Below are positions 22,824-34,683 of a stretch of 64,000 nucleotides of DNA, piece by piece (within the stretch, counting starts at the first letter, position 1; each line of letters opens with the position of its first letter). A program made the translations under genes and the position numbers. Below the pieces are notes generated by a model. That model was not told the origin of the DNA. It ran no database searches and saw only the letters and a program-made list of their open reading frames with translations. Origin of the DNA: Epichloe hybrida (lineage: Eukaryota > Ascomycota > Sordariomycetes > Hypocreales > Clavicipitaceae); assembly GCA_019022495.1 (NCBI GenBank), contig JAFEKR010000002.1, forward strand, positions 4,216,001 to 4,280,000, written 5' to 3'.

Positions 22824-25784
22824 GTCAGGCTGCCAGGACACGCGACGGAACAGTCAAGGAAACGGAGAGGCGTGACAGCTGAAAAAGAGGCAGGCTTCGG
22901 TTTCGGTGTGAGATACCAACAGAGGTATATAACGAGGTGGATGTAGTGGGAAAGGCAGTCGCTTCTAGTATTAGCACGCAACACCTGAGAATGAGTTTTC
23001 GACGCAGCGAGTCACCAGACTCTGCGTGATATATGGGTTGTGTTCTGCGATGGCAAAAAAAGAAAGAAGGATGGCTGTGACACCAGTAGTCTGGCCACAA
23101 ACGAGGACCGGATATAATAAAAAGGATGTTGTAGCTAGTTGAGGGTTTGATGTTTGGGGCGTGTGGATCAAGCAAATAGAGATGTCGCGTAAGGTTATCT
23201 ATAGCCTGTCATGCCGTGAGCGTCATGTAACCTTGCCAGACCGGGGAGGGTGAGACAGTTCCAATTCACATTCCGCCGCTCAAACGCGGCCAGGTGAAGT
23301 ATCTTCAGAGTGAAACAGCGACCAGGGGTGGCATTGGAGCGTTCACCGACACCGAAAAAGACGGCAGGTCTGACCTTGTCGAAGCGTCTGTGTGTCGTTG
23401 GACAAGGACGTGGGATGATTGGTGGTAATTGGAGGCCGCGCAGAAACAGCTGGACGGACTTTGTTGAGATTATGGCGCTGTCCAGTAGAAAAAGAAAACT
23501 GCGGCACGGAGTTGAAAATAGCAACACGGAACCGGGGCAAAATGTGCGTGGTCGACAAAGGCAAAGCCAGACGAGAGGTGCAAACGTGCCTAGGACGTGT
23601 GTACGGAGTATTCGACGGCGGGCTCTCAAAGTATGGGCGTGGCATGAAGCGAGAGATTATCAAGCTTCTTATCGACCCTGAGAATGGCACTGTCAACACC
23701 ATCAGTCAATCGAAAGCGCGATCCGGACAACGTGTGACGCTTATCGGCCCACGCGGACATGAGTGACATGAGTGTCTCTCGAGGTGGATGTGTTAGGCGG
23801 GCCGTGCAAGCCGTGGTCTGGCGCCAAATGCGGTGGTGAGAGGCGTCGCATCCGGATGGGGGGAGTACGGATGTTGACGAATATGGTGGTTACTCGGCGA
23901 CCTGCCAATGGGAGCCGTTTTGGTGAGGAGGCAGGAGCGAGGATGACGGAGGCGGGGGTCAGGTGAGCCAAAGGGAAAGGGGAAGGAAGGGGGAAGGAGG
24001 GGGGAAGGAAGGAAGGAAGGGGTCTGGCGTACTCCTACGGACGTACAAGATACGGACGTAATGCTTTCACGTACTCGGTACTCCGTCACCTCAACAACGT
24101 CCATGATACGTGGTTGGTCTGAGGACATGATTGATAGCTTGATGCCCTGGATGCCCTGGATGCCCCTGCAACTGGCTGCAACTGCTACCAGACTACTACG
24201 GACTAATAACAGACCGTCACACGGAGTACCGAGTACAGCTTGGCAATGTTCACGCATTGCTTGACTCCTCGTTTATTTCATCTACATACATACAACGGAG
24301 TAGAATAAGCAACAGCTCGCCATCGGGCAACAGACCGGGGTCTCGTAAGGATCTTGGACACAAATCGTTTCTCATCTCTCCCCGGATTGCCTCTTTGAAC
24401 CAACCTCCTGTCGGCTTGCCCCGCGGGCGTACATAAGATCGACTGCCGATCTTATCTGCCATGTTGGCAAGGGTGTAGCCATTTCCTTCCTCAACCAACC
24501 GCCCGGTAATCTTTCAGAGACAATCCGTCTTACTAATAACCTGGAATGGGTTTGGGCAAAGGATCTGGCGGGCCGTGGTCGACGTCACCACTGGGGGTTG
24601 TGAACGGGAGTGCTCTTTACATAGTGTCGATGAGGTCCAGCGACGACGATGGCGACGCCGCATCTCGTCCCAGGATTTTTGAGAGCCACCTCGTTGAGAT
24701 CTGGCTTACCTGAATTGCCCCGGACCTTAACATGCACTACTGCTGCCGTTGCAGCTTGCACTCCTTCCTTCCACTCCAGATTGCAGGACCGCTGCAATAC
24801 AGAGACCACTGAGAGAGTTGTTCCATCAACCGCGAGAATCCCGTAGCCAAGACGGCGCGATCCTACTCTAATTCATGAGACTGGACTTTGCCAAGGCTGT
24901 GAAGTGTGCATTGGCGGGAACGAAAGTCTTACATCCTGCGACGTGTCGACGGGCTTGCAGCACCAAAGATGCCCAGATGGCCCCCTGGCTTGTAAGATGA
25001 ATATCCAAAATTGCCCCCCGGGAGCAGGCATGGGGGGAATCCGTGTCACCTCGTTCCATTACTTGTTTGCTTGTCTACTCCGTGGTCGCGGACTTGGATG
25101 GACATGGAAGCAACCCGAGTGCACCGAGTAATACATAAGCACGACTTGCCAAGGGCTTTGAGCACTACACCGTGCATATACATACTTACAATTTGAGTCG
25201 CAGATGGCCGGGTGCATGAAATGAATATTAGGCCGAGAAAAAGGACATTCGCACTATTCATGTCCGAAACGTCTGTCTGAACGCCCAATGAGCGCCCATG
25301 TGGATGAAAGGGCAGAACAAGTCTCTCCAATTGCAGATTCGTTTCGCACTCGTGTCACCTGAAACTTGATATTTGCAAGTTTACCACGGATGACTGTCTA
25401 CTCCGTATTTGCGAGGACGAAGCCGTGGTCCACGTGACTGTGGCAATCCTCGCGTTATTAATAATACCAACCACATCATGGAAATCGGTGGAATCCGCTG
25501 ACTGAGCAGTGAGCACTGAGCACCCATTCATGCATTCCCATCGTCTCCGTCGAGGGCGCTGTGATTCCATCATGGAGGATGACATAGCTTCGCTTGATAT
25601 TGATCTAATTGAATCTTGCAATGTCTTTCATTACCAAAGCTTTCGTATTAAATTTTGCCGGGTTGCGCGTGATCCTCTCTTTTCCCTAAGCCAAATAAAA
25701 ATACCCGAGTCGCAGCCGGCTCTTTTCGCGTATCCCCAACGTAATAGGCCGCGGGTGATTTTTTTTGAAATCAGCAACAACAAC
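22824..25784. other. Intergenic, about 3 kb, no gene supported
   Basis: Several overlapping frames of 80-150 codons occur on both strands near 23195-23770 and 24250-24810, but none shows a domain, a conserved splice pattern or codon use that sets it apart. A purine-only-rich tract (GGGAAGGAAGG type) runs at about 23967-24020, and a short ggatgccct triplication lies at about 24140-24165. Confidence 0.45.
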
Positions 25785-28070
25785 ATGTCAGAGCAACCAG
25801 CACTGCGCTGGTCGGCCTCTTTCCGCATTCTGCCTTCCAAGTCTACCTCGGCAAGGAATCTATCTGGAGACAAAATAATTCTTCCTCAATCCGCATTAGA
25901 GCAACTTTTGGCAGCCGCGCCGTCCCAACCGACATCGGCATCAAGTTTTACTGCCTGGGATCCATCAAACCCATATCGATCGAACAGCTTCACGACTGAC
26001 CAGCGTCAGCAACTGCCACAACCACTGACATTTCGACTTGTGAACGGGCAAAATGGCAACGTCGTCTTTGCTGGTATTCGAGAATTTTCGGCCGAGGAGG
26101 GAACCATAGGGTTGAGCTCGTTTCTCACCGACGCGCTAGGCATAGATCCTGAGCAACTTGCCCTCAACAATGGAGATGAAACCCCAGATAGCCTGGCTAT
26201 CGCCATGACTGGTGACGGAAATGCGACAGCCTCGAGCTCGATGCGCTTAACGGTTCATGCAACGCTGGTGCCAAAAGGCACGTACGCGAGACTGCGACCT
26301 CTCGAGGCAGGTTACAACCCAGATGACTGGAAACCATTGCTGGAGAGACATCTTCGAGAACACTTTACTTGCCTGACCAAGAACTCGATTTTCTCGGTGC
26401 ACGGCGTCAAGGGGGAAACATTCAAGTTCTTGGTGGACAAACTCTCTCCCCAGGGCGATGGGATTTGTGTCGTCGACACCGACCTAGAGGTGGATATCGA
26501 GGCGCTTAATGAAGAACAAGCTCGAGAAACAATGCGTCACATAATGAGGAAATCACAGAACGAGAGTTCTGGAGGCATAACAAAGGGTGGTGAACTTGAC
26601 ATTTGGAAAGACGTCGCTGGTAGTGTCCAGGCAGGAGGATACGTCGACTACATGCTGCCATCGTGGGATCGATCACAAACTCTCACCATCACCATCCGTG
26701 ACATAACACAAGAAGACAGCCTAGACTTGTTCGTTACACCACGATCGTCGAGACAAAGAGCGGCACCGAGAGAAACAACACATGTATTTGGGGACTTTTC
26801 TCCCGCAGAACACGGCGTAAAGATTCTTACGATACCCCCGTCCAGCTCTGAGCTGGATGATGCTGAATCGATACTCGTTTCTGTTCATGGCTCTGCCTTT
26901 GGTGCGCAGCGTGAAACCGAGCCCGTATCGTTTACGATAAGGGCCAAGTCGGGGTCACAAGAGAGCCATGCCGCCAGCGAAAAGATGGAAGCAGATGGGG
27001 CAGAGCACAACGCGGACGAAGAGCGGTGCATAAACTGCCGCCAGTGGATTCCCAAACACACAATGGTTCTTCATGAGAGCTTTTGCAGGAGGAACAATAC
27101 GTCTTGTTCAGAGTGCCATGCCGTGTTCAAAAAGGACTCTGACGAATGGCGCATCCATTGGCACTGTCCCCACGACTCAGCCAAAGGCAATTCACGCGCC
27201 AGTCAGATCAAACATAACGCCGTATTCCATCACGATCGTCAATGTCAAGATTGCGAATTCTCAACCAATTCATTGGCAGATCTCGCCCGACATCGAACAT
27301 CTGACTGTCCCGGAAAGATGATCCTCTGTCGATTCTGTCATTTGGAGGTCCCTCAAGAAGGCGATCCATCCAATCCATCGCCAGAAGTGGTTCTCTCCGG
27401 TATTACGGCTCACGAGCTCGCGGACGGCAGCCGGACTACCGAATGCCACATGTGCGATAAAATTGTGCGACTTCGTGACATGGAGACTCACATGAAGCAC
27501 CATGAACTCGACAAAGTCAGCAAAGATAAGCCTGCCATATGCCGCAACGCGAATTGTGGAAGGACTCTCCATGGCGTGGGGCCACGAGGTCAGATTGACG
27601 CGGGGACTTCTCAAGGTCAGGGGCCCGGTAACAATATTGGTCTTTGCTCAATATGTTTTGGTCCGCTGTACGTGAGCATGCATGACCCCGAGAACAAGGC
27701 TCTGCGCAGACGGATCGAAAGAAAGTATCTCGGACAGATGATGACGGGCTGTGGCAAGTCTCACTGCGCCAACGAGTGGTGCAAGACGGGTAGGGCAAAT
27801 ACAGGGCTCGAGGCCAAAGGTTCTTCTGCCTCTGCCGCGCTGCCTCTCGTGAAGCCATTGGTAGAGAAGGTATCCAGTGCAGAGGGAAACGTGTACTTTT
27901 GCGTGGATGAGACAAACCAGAAGAGGAGGCAACTTGCAGAGCTGATAGCTGCAGAGAAGATGTGGGATTTGGAATGGTGTGTTGCAGGTGCGGAGGCTGA
28001 AAACGGAAACCTGGATAGAATGAGGGAGTGGTTGCAGGCTTGGGCACCAAGGAAGGACTCAAGGAGATGA
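25785..28070 (+). CDS. UFD1-family protein with zinc fingers and AZUL-like tail
   Basis: Intronless gene of 761 residues. The N-terminal part has the UFD1 fold layout (ILPQSALEQLLA, LTFRLVNG, VFAGIREFSAEEGTIGL, then NPDDWKPLLERHLREHFTCLT), which in Cdc48-Ufd1-Npl4 biology binds ubiquitin chains. A run of Cys/His pairs follows (CINCRQWIPKHTMVLHESFC, CSECHAVF, CQDCEF, CRFCHLEV, CHMCDKIVRLRDMETHMKHH), matching TRAF-type zinc fingers. Near residues 646-670, YLGQMMTGCGKSHCANEWC resembles the AZUL zinc finger of UBE3A. I infer a ubiquitin-pathway role distinct from the short canonical Ufd1. Start is the ATG after aacaacaac; the longer upstream frame lacks conserved content. Confidence 0.85.
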   Translation: MSEQPALRWSASFRILPSKSTSARNLSGDKIILPQSALEQLLAAAPSQPTSASSFTAWDPSNPYRSNSFTTDQRQQLPQPLTFRLVNGQNGNVVFAGIREFSAEEGTIGLSSFLTDALGIDPEQLALNNGDETPDSLAIAMTGDGNATASSSMRLTVHATLVPKGTYARLRPLEAGYNPDDWKPLLERHLREHFTCLTKNSIFSVHGVKGETFKFLVDKLSPQGDGICVVDTDLEVDIEALNEEQARETMRHIMRKSQNESSGGITKGGELDIWKDVAGSVQAGGYVDYMLPSWDRSQTLTITIRDITQEDSLDLFVTPRSSRQRAAPRETTHVFGDFSPAEHGVKILTIPPSSSELDDAESILVSVHGSAFGAQRETEPVSFTIRAKSGSQESHAASEKMEADGAEHNADEERCINCRQWIPKHTMVLHESFCRRNNTSCSECHAVFKKDSDEWRIHWHCPHDSAKGNSRASQIKHNAVFHHDRQCQDCEFSTNSLADLARHRTSDCPGKMILCRFCHLEVPQEGDPSNPSPEVVLSGITAHELADGSRTTECHMCDKIVRLRDMETHMKHHELDKVSKDKPAICRNANCGRTLHGVGPRGQIDAGTSQGQGPGNNIGLCSICFGPLYVSMHDPENKALRRRIERKYLGQMMTGCGKSHCANEWCKTGRANTGLEAKGSSASAALPLVKPLVEKVSSAEGNVYFCVDETNQKRRQLAELIAAEKMWDLEWCVAGAEAENGNLDRMREWLQAWAPRKDSRR

Positions 28071-29918
28071 GATGTGATGACAATTTGCATGGGGCGGAGT
28101 TTATACACTGTAGATGGGAGGCTGGCAGCGTGCAATTTTGCGGGAGATAGATATGGCGAACTCGCCAAGAGATGCGGGATAGGACCTCGAGGGCATGATC
28201 TTGCTGCATATATGTGCGATATTTACTTTTTGTTTTCATCAAGAGAAATACTAGTTTAGCATCGTACTCGAAGCCGAGCCGGGAGCTGTTCTGGCGCGTG
28301 ATAGCTGCGTGCTGATGGGCGGATACGGACCCGATGGAGTGCAAGCAAGCTGCTTCCAAATACGCAGTTGACTCGCCCTGTTTGGGAAATCTCCATTTTC
28401 ATCATCTCCCGCAGAGTGCGGTGACATGACGATTGAAATTTTGTTTTGTTTGCGCTGGAGATTTCATGCATATGACTCGATTGCGCAACTTGACTTGTGC
28501 GCGGGGTTCAGACTGATTCGGATGAAGTTCGATGTCCGATCTGCGGGAGCTTCAACTAATAGGAAAGGCGCGGTACCTCTCTCGGCCAGAGGTCGGAGGT
28601 GCAGACGTGGTAATAGTTGAATCGAGGAGCTGACGAAGCCATGACCGGCAGACCGTTTACTCTGCGTGGCGTTCTGGCGAAGAATTGCCATGGACATCCG
28701 GAACGATCCCATCTTGATTCTCAAGCTCCCGGACGTGGGTGCTCGTTTGTAATTTGCAATGCTGTTTCGAGAACACGAACAAAGCAAGCAAGACGTTGGA
28801 GCTCCAGCCAGTCCGCACCAATGGCGTTTGTACATTAGCCCGTTCCGGTCCCACGTCGATGCAGGCGATGCAGTGCAGGCGATGCAGGCGATGCAGGCTG
28901 CCCACGGCTATGCACTTATCCATTCATGTTTGCTCCGGGTCCCGGTCCCATTCCCATGCCAGTCCCATCTTCGGCAATTCGCCAACCACCCCAACCGACG
29001 AACCCACTCTTACACCACTGTACACTCTGCCACTCCAAGAAGCTCCGTTCGCTCACAGCTCACGCAATCACCACTCCAGCCCAACCCAACCCACCAACGA
29101 CAATCTCACACGTCGGGTCAAGCGACTTAAATCCCCGTTGCACTCTTCTTCTGCACCTCTTTCCATTCACGTTCCCAGGTCCGAGCGGCATCCTCGGTGT
29201 GCCTGGTCATCACTTATTTCTACTCTTGCGTCTCCTGTAGACCGTCCGCCCGACCTGCGAACACTGTCGTTCCCTCGCCGACGTCTTCGGTCTATTCGGG
29301 CTTGACACCGCGGCTATTCTTTTAATCCCCGTACGAACCCTTCGCCTTGCTGGCGTCGCGCACGCAAGATCCAAATTTCCTGCTTACAAACAGACATTGC
29401 AAAAAAAAAAAAAAGGAAAAAAAAAGAAAAAAAAAGAACATCATCATCGAATCACGGAATAGCGGCTACTAGTGCACTTGAACGAAGCAGTGGCGGATTA
29501 ATTGTGTGCTATCGATACCGACATGCCTCCTCGTGCGGCATCGTCCTAGTCCACCACGACTCGAGCGATTATTCTTGTGTGTCGCACTTGGTACGTTTTC
29601 CTCCCATTGTTGTTTTTCCAAGACGAGTTTCATCTTGTGAACACGCGCAAGCGCACCGCGCTCTCCCAGCAACCCCGTCAACTCATGACCACTTCATGTT
29701 ACTGACTACGTGAAATTTGCAGGTGCACCCAACCATAATAGCATCGCTTTCCTGGACTTACTTGCAATATATTCCGTTCTTGAATCGAATTCGTCCACTT
29801 TAATCGGCTTGCTCTTCTTGTTGTTGAACGCCTACTCGTCCACGAATACATCCACATTTCTTCCCGCGAGGCACATTGCCACACCAGGGTTTTTACATCA
29901 CTCGGGTACCGAGCCATC
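28071..29918. other. Intergenic and Sip5 5' flank
   Basis: No gene recognised. Holds interspersed 9-bp gcgatgcag units at about 28865-28898, a C-rich promoter-like stretch at 28930-29300 and A-rich tracts at 29400-29440. Part of the last 500 bases may be a spliced 5' leader of the Sip5-like gene; a gtacg/cag pair around 29590-29720 would fit but is not proven. Confidence 0.45.
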
Positions 29919-32453
29919 ATGGGAAACTCTAATACAAAGGAGTCGCGAGCAGGAGAAAACGCTGACAATCCGTCCGAGTCTCGGCGAAATGATGGCGGAA
30001 GATCACGAAACCGCATGAGCCGCGGCGATTTGGGAGGGTTTCTTAGTTTACAACCACCTCGCGACCGTGGCCGTGAGCGTCAAGATGCGCCTTTCGAGCA
30101 CCGCGAGACGAGGCAAGAAAGGGAAGCACGCAGATTGGAAAAGGAACGCATTACGAGAGCCAAGGAGCGAGAGCGAAGCATCCGAGAAGAGCACGTGGAT
30201 GGAGGCTACCTCGTAACAATGGGGGTTTACACCGGAACCGAGGACTTCAGCAAGCCAGTGGTCCGACAGCTCCAGGTACGTCCTCTTTTGAATTGAAACA
30301 GGCACATGGGACTCTGAAACCTCTGCTAATATGCTTGCTCCGTCGAGTAGATTGAAAGGAAGCTCGCTCCCTTCTGGCGCGGCCTGAATGACTGGTCGGA
30401 CAATTGGGCCGAGCATCAGCTCGTAGCTGCGGCTCGAGGTTTGCCTATACCGCCGGCGGATGCACCGCCTGATACTGATCTCATGCCGAGGCCGCTTCCT
30501 CGGACAGAAAGTTCCAGCAGCCAATATCTGCAGAATCTGACGGTATCCTTGGGCCCCAGGACGCTATCCTCCGCTTCAGACCGCAGTGTCCCCGGACCTG
30601 GCTCAGGACTCCCATCTCCAATATCCGCGGCACCTCCAAAGACGTCTTCAATCAAGCCCAGGGCCAAGGCTCTGGCTGCAGCTCTTAGCGTGGGCTCTCG
30701 CAATGCCTCATCTGCCGATTTGACACCGAAAGAAGTCTTTCTACCTCACGACCCTTTTGTCAATGGCCAACCTATGGAGGTCTACCTATACAAGGACTCA
30801 TCCGAGTGCCCTATTTGCTTTCTATCGTACCCCCCTTACTTGAATCGAACTCGCTGCTGCGACCAGCCTATTTGCAGCGAATGTTTTGTCCAAATCAAGC
30901 GAGCGGATCCCCATCTACCCGAGCACCACCCCAATGGCGAAGCAAGAGATCCAAATGAAGGACTCAATCCAGACGACCCACCTGAAATGCTCATTTCCGA
31001 ACCGTCAGCATGCCCCTATTGCCAACAACCAGAGTGTGGCGTCACCTACGACCCTCCTCCCTTCCGAAGAGGCCTGGCTTTCTCAACATTTGCCCCAAAC
31101 CCAGCTTCCGCGACCGCCATGTCTTCTCAGAGCTCACTCAACTCAACACTCTCGCCACCGTTGCCGCATCAGGCTGGCAGGAGGCGGACTCACAGCTTGT
31201 CCGCCACTGCACCTAATGTCATCACGACTGATCGAGTGCGACCAGACTGGGCCACAAAGCTTGCATCTGCGCGTGCTCATCAGGCACGGCGATCTGCAGC
31301 GGCCACCGCATTGCATACAGCGGCGTTCCTGGTGGGTGCACAGGAGAGCAGGTCTATCTTGCGGCCCGGGAGATTCGGGCGAAGAAGCACCGGTGCCAAC
31401 ACCCCAGGCAATGAGCAGCCCGGCAACACCAGCAACATGGGCGAAGCCCAAACAGACGCCATTGAAGGTGGAAATGGGACCGGAGCTGCCGATGGCGGCC
31501 GTCGAACTCGGATGGAGGAGCTTGAGGACATGATGTTCATGGAGGCTGTGCGTCTGTCTCTGGCCACCGAGGAGGAGCGCAAGAGGAAAGAAGACAAGGT
31601 GCTGCGGAAGGAGGCCAAGAAACAGCAACAGGCGGACAAGAAGGCTCAGAGGAAGGTGAGCACGGATCCCTATGGAGGGAGTGTCAGCGGCGCAAGCGCA
31701 AGTAGTCTTTCCCTTGGTCGAAGGCGTGGTAATAGCGGAGCAAGCGCCTTGAGAGTCGAGGCAACCTTGCAAGGCGCGTCACAAGCTGCACGAACAGAAG
31801 ATTCGCCAGCTACAGAACCAGAAAGCAAAGACGATACCGCCGGGAAAGGAAAGGGCGTAGACCGCGGGCCTCAAGATTCGTCGAACGGAGGAAGCTCTAC
31901 TACCGGTGCACTCCCCATTGCGGCTGGCGGCTCTAGGGGAAATTCTCACCTGCGGCAGATGAGCAATGCTTCCTCGCTTGTATCATCCTTGGCCGATTCG
32001 CCGTCGGGAAGCTATGCCGGGCCTGGCTGTGCTGGCGCCGATGGCACAGGATCTCGGTCTGACGCGGAACGTGACACTGGCAGCGAACCCATGTTCAACT
32101 TCCGCAGCCTAGCAGAATTAGTTGGCGTCAATCTCGACGACGGGTCGTCGCAGAAAACGGAACGCCGCGAAGGAGATGTCGGTGACGGCACCGCAAGAGG
32201 AACAGGAGCAAGTCGTCCGCTATCGCAGGTCAAGGAAGACGAAAAAGAGGTGGCGGAAACAGAACACGCGGAAAAGCCGGAGGTGGCGAAAACGACCGAA
32301 AACGGGCGAAAACGACCAGCAAATCTTACCGATGAGGAGTCAACGTTGGTCGGTGACGATGGCAACAACAGCTTGTCGCCCAAGGTTACAATCACGCCCG
32401 GAACCCCCGTGCGGGACGAGGATGTGCCCTCAGGCCGAAAGCAAGCAACTTGA
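29919..32453 (+). CDS. Sip5-like protein (Snf1-interacting family)
   Basis: Two exons, 29919-30275 and 30351-32453 (2,460 nt, 819 residues), with a 75-bp intron in phase 0. The start MGNSNT fits the N-myristoylation pattern, and a [16 protein letters not shown] segment and [17 protein letters not shown] lead to a RING-like zinc cluster at about residues 272-300 ([18 protein letters not shown], then [10 protein letters not shown]) and [16 protein letters not shown]. The middle has a charged coiled-coil stretch ([19 protein letters not shown]) and the last 350 residues are low-complexity Ser/Gly/Glu. In yeast Sip5 links the Snf1 kinase to the Reg1-Glc7 phosphatase; the role here is inferred from family. 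Membrane tethering by myristate is inferred from the first residues only. Confidence 0.87.
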
Positions 32454-32919
32454 ACATTCTAGGAATATGGAACATGACATCCGTCTCACATGACGCGCTG
32501 AAGCTGGAGCCAGCGTCATGCTTGTTGTAGCGAGGGTCATGACAAGATATTAAGAAGGACAGGCGATCATCATGGAATGAAGAACATGAGAATGCGTCTG
32601 GGAACTATGGACGTGGCTGGAGCACCAGAAAATTGCGATTGTGAAATTTGTCAGTATGTGCGAGAGGTCACAGCGTTTCTTCATTTCGGCGAAATATTTT
32701 CAGCAGGTACGGTAGCGGCGTTTTCAAGCTGTGGGAATGAAAAAAAAAAAAAAAGAAGCGTATTCTGCTTTTAGATGCCATGTTTTTTTTTTTTACGACG
32801 CGCAAGACGCGGTGAACTGCCATGACACATTTTTCCGCAATGGTTCCTTCCACCATTTGTGAACTGGTGAAGCTGGTGAAGGAAATATTTCTTGCAGCGA
32901 GGTCCCGTTTTTGCATCCG
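32454..32919. other. Intergenic between convergent genes
   Basis: 3' flanks of the Sip5-like gene and the cyclin-D1-binding-like gene. Contains an A14 run near 32740 and a T10 run near 32780. No gene seen. Confidence 0.5.
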
Positions 32920-34104
32920 CTACGCACTCCAAGTCTTCTTCATCTCGGCCTGGAACTTGACCACCCAGTCCGAAAATGCATCCGTCTCGCCGTCCCAGCC
33001 CCTTACAAACAAGTCGCTTGCGGCAAAGGCATCGAGGAAGCACTGGTCCATGACCTTGTCGATCTCCTCGGGCTGCAGCTCGTAGAATGCGCATGCCAAG
33101 TCGCCGAACCTGTCGGGAAGCGCGCCGAGTGCCTTGGCCATTTCGTCGAGTCGCGAGGGAATATCCGAACCGGAACCGGGTTCTTGCGGGAAAGGAGGCA
33201 GTTTCTTGAGGCGGCGCTTGGTGAGGGCCTGGTAGAGGAGGGTCGTGAGACGGAGGCGCTGGAGACATGTTTCGAGGCGCGGGCGGATGCGGTCCGGGTC
33301 GGATCTGGGTATGGTCTGTTGCGAGTCCATGATCTGGTCGAGCATGGCTTGGGTGGTGGAGAGGGAAGAAGCGGTGTTGAGCTGGTGGTCAGGGTCGGCG
33401 TCGGCGTCGGATAGATGGTTCACGCCGTCTTCTTCTTCTTCTTCTTCTTCTTGTTCATCCTCCTCGTCTTCGTCCAGTTCCTCGGCCCCCCACTCCTTCA
33501 ACTCGTCCGTTATGTCGCCGAGGATGTCCCTCCACTGCTGTACCTTTTCGGCCACGATGCCGCCGACGCCCAGCCTCGACAGGGCGATGACTTCGTCGCA
33601 CGCCGACCAGAGTAGCCCTGTGGCGGGCAGGCTGCCCTTCTCGCCGGCCGCGAATCCCCCCCTGCGACTCCCGGACAGGACCTTGCCGTCGCGCGGGATC
33701 TTTTGCACCAGCTCGTGGAGCTCGGAGAGGACTCGCCGCGCCTTGCGGGCTAGTTCCCGACAGACCACCTCGGTGTATTGTCTCGAGGTGCATGCTTGGG
33801 CGGAGGAGAGCAGTCCTGGTATGGGGCCCGCGATGAGCTCGCGCAGGACGTTGGAGACGGCGCTCGGCGTGAAGGGCTCGTTGATGATGAGGAGAGAGAT
33901 TTTCGTGCCGTGAGCGCGGACGAGGGAGGCGGAGTCGTGGGCGAGGGCGAGGGAGTTGACGGCGGCATCTGGCGAGGAGTTGTTGGAGGCCGGGGACTCT
34001 TGGATCTCGGCCAGGACGGACTGTAGCTGTTTTAGGAGCGCGGAAGCGGTTTGGACGAGGGAGTCGAGCGCTTTCAGGGCGTCGGTGTCTTTTTGGGGTG
34101 CCAT
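32920..34104 (-). CDS. Cyclin-D1-binding protein 1-like (GCIP family)
   Basis: Single-exon gene of 394 residues, all-helical. The N-terminal half (LKALDSLVQTASALLKQLQ..., AHGTKISLLIINEPFTPSAV) and the block LLWSACDEVIALSRLG match the layout of the CCNDBP1/GCIP N-terminal domain seen across fungi. An acidic run of about 20 residues (EELDEDEEDEQEEEEEEED, near 205-225) links to a C-terminal helical part ending KFQAEMKKTWSA. The fungal function is not well established; a regulatory binding role is inferred. The ATG lies 579 bp from the divergently transcribed kinase gene. Confidence 0.75.
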   Translation of the reverse strand: MAPQKDTDALKALDSLVQTASALLKQLQSVLAEIQESPASNNSSPDAAVNSLALAHDSASLVRAHGTKISLLIINEPFTPSAVSNVLRELIAGPIPGLLSSAQACTSRQYTEVVCRELARKARRVLSELHELVQKIPRDGKVLSGSRRGGFAAGEKGSLPATGLLWSACDEVIALSRLGVGGIVAEKVQQWRDILGDITDELKEWGAEELDEDEEDEQEEEEEEEDGVNHLSDADADPDHQLNTASSLSTTQAMLDQIMDSQQTIPRSDPDRIRPRLETCLQRLRLTTLLYQALTKRRLKKLPPFPQEPGSGSDIPSRLDEMAKALGALPDRFGDLACAFYELQPEEIDKVMDQCFLDAFAASDLFVRGWDGETDAFSDWVVKFQAEMKKTWSA

Positions 34105-34683
34105 TGTGGGTGCTTGGTTGTTCTGCAGCCACTTGGCTATGGTTTGTTGACGTTTATTGACACAGGCGTCGTCAACAGGTGTTCGATAAGAATCGAGTCA
34201 GGAAAGTGCATGTAGCATATGCTATGTTCGTGACAAGTCGGGTGTCGTGCGGTAGACAGGCTGAGACAAATCTTGTGAGTCAAGCAGACTTGAACGAAGG
34301 AATCGTCAGAGTCAAATTTTTTTTTTTTTTTTTTTTTTTTGGTTGGCCACTAATATGGACATGTCCGATGAGGAGGGGCAGTCTGTGGAGTATTCAACTC
34401 CGTAATTGGACAGCCAAAATCCAAGAGGTCAGGCAGTATTCCACCAAAGTCGAATATGTGGCCAAAAAAAAAAAAAAGAGACAATCTCTTACATTGTTTT
34501 GTCGCGACTCGATTTCTTTTGACTCTGATAGACCATGGCTTTGGATCAGTTCAATCACGCTGGGCCAACCATTCCGCCTGTCATCACTACGGCTAAATAG
34601 CGGCAACATCCAAATAGGAGGAAGCAGTTGGCGAGTGAACGTCGCAATGGTCTCAATTTCATTTCCGTTTCGTTTTTCGAACA
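34105..34683. other. Divergent promoter region with T24 tract
   Basis: Lies between the GCIP-like gene and the kinase gene. A run of 24 T at 34317-34340 and an A13 run near 34463 stand out. No coding content. Confidence 0.5.

Noticed and set aside
23195..23766. Overlapping frames of 115-144 codons on both strands
   Set aside because: No domain, no splice pattern, and both strands are equally open, which points to chance in GC-rich DNA.
24250..24809. Two short minus-strand frames that might be exons of one gene
   Set aside because: No donor and acceptor pair joins them in phase and no known family is recognised.
28739..29305. Plus-strand frame of 188 codons upstream of the Sip5-like gene
   Set aside because: Pro/Ser/His-rich low-complexity text typical of promoter or leader DNA; starts inside a repeat.
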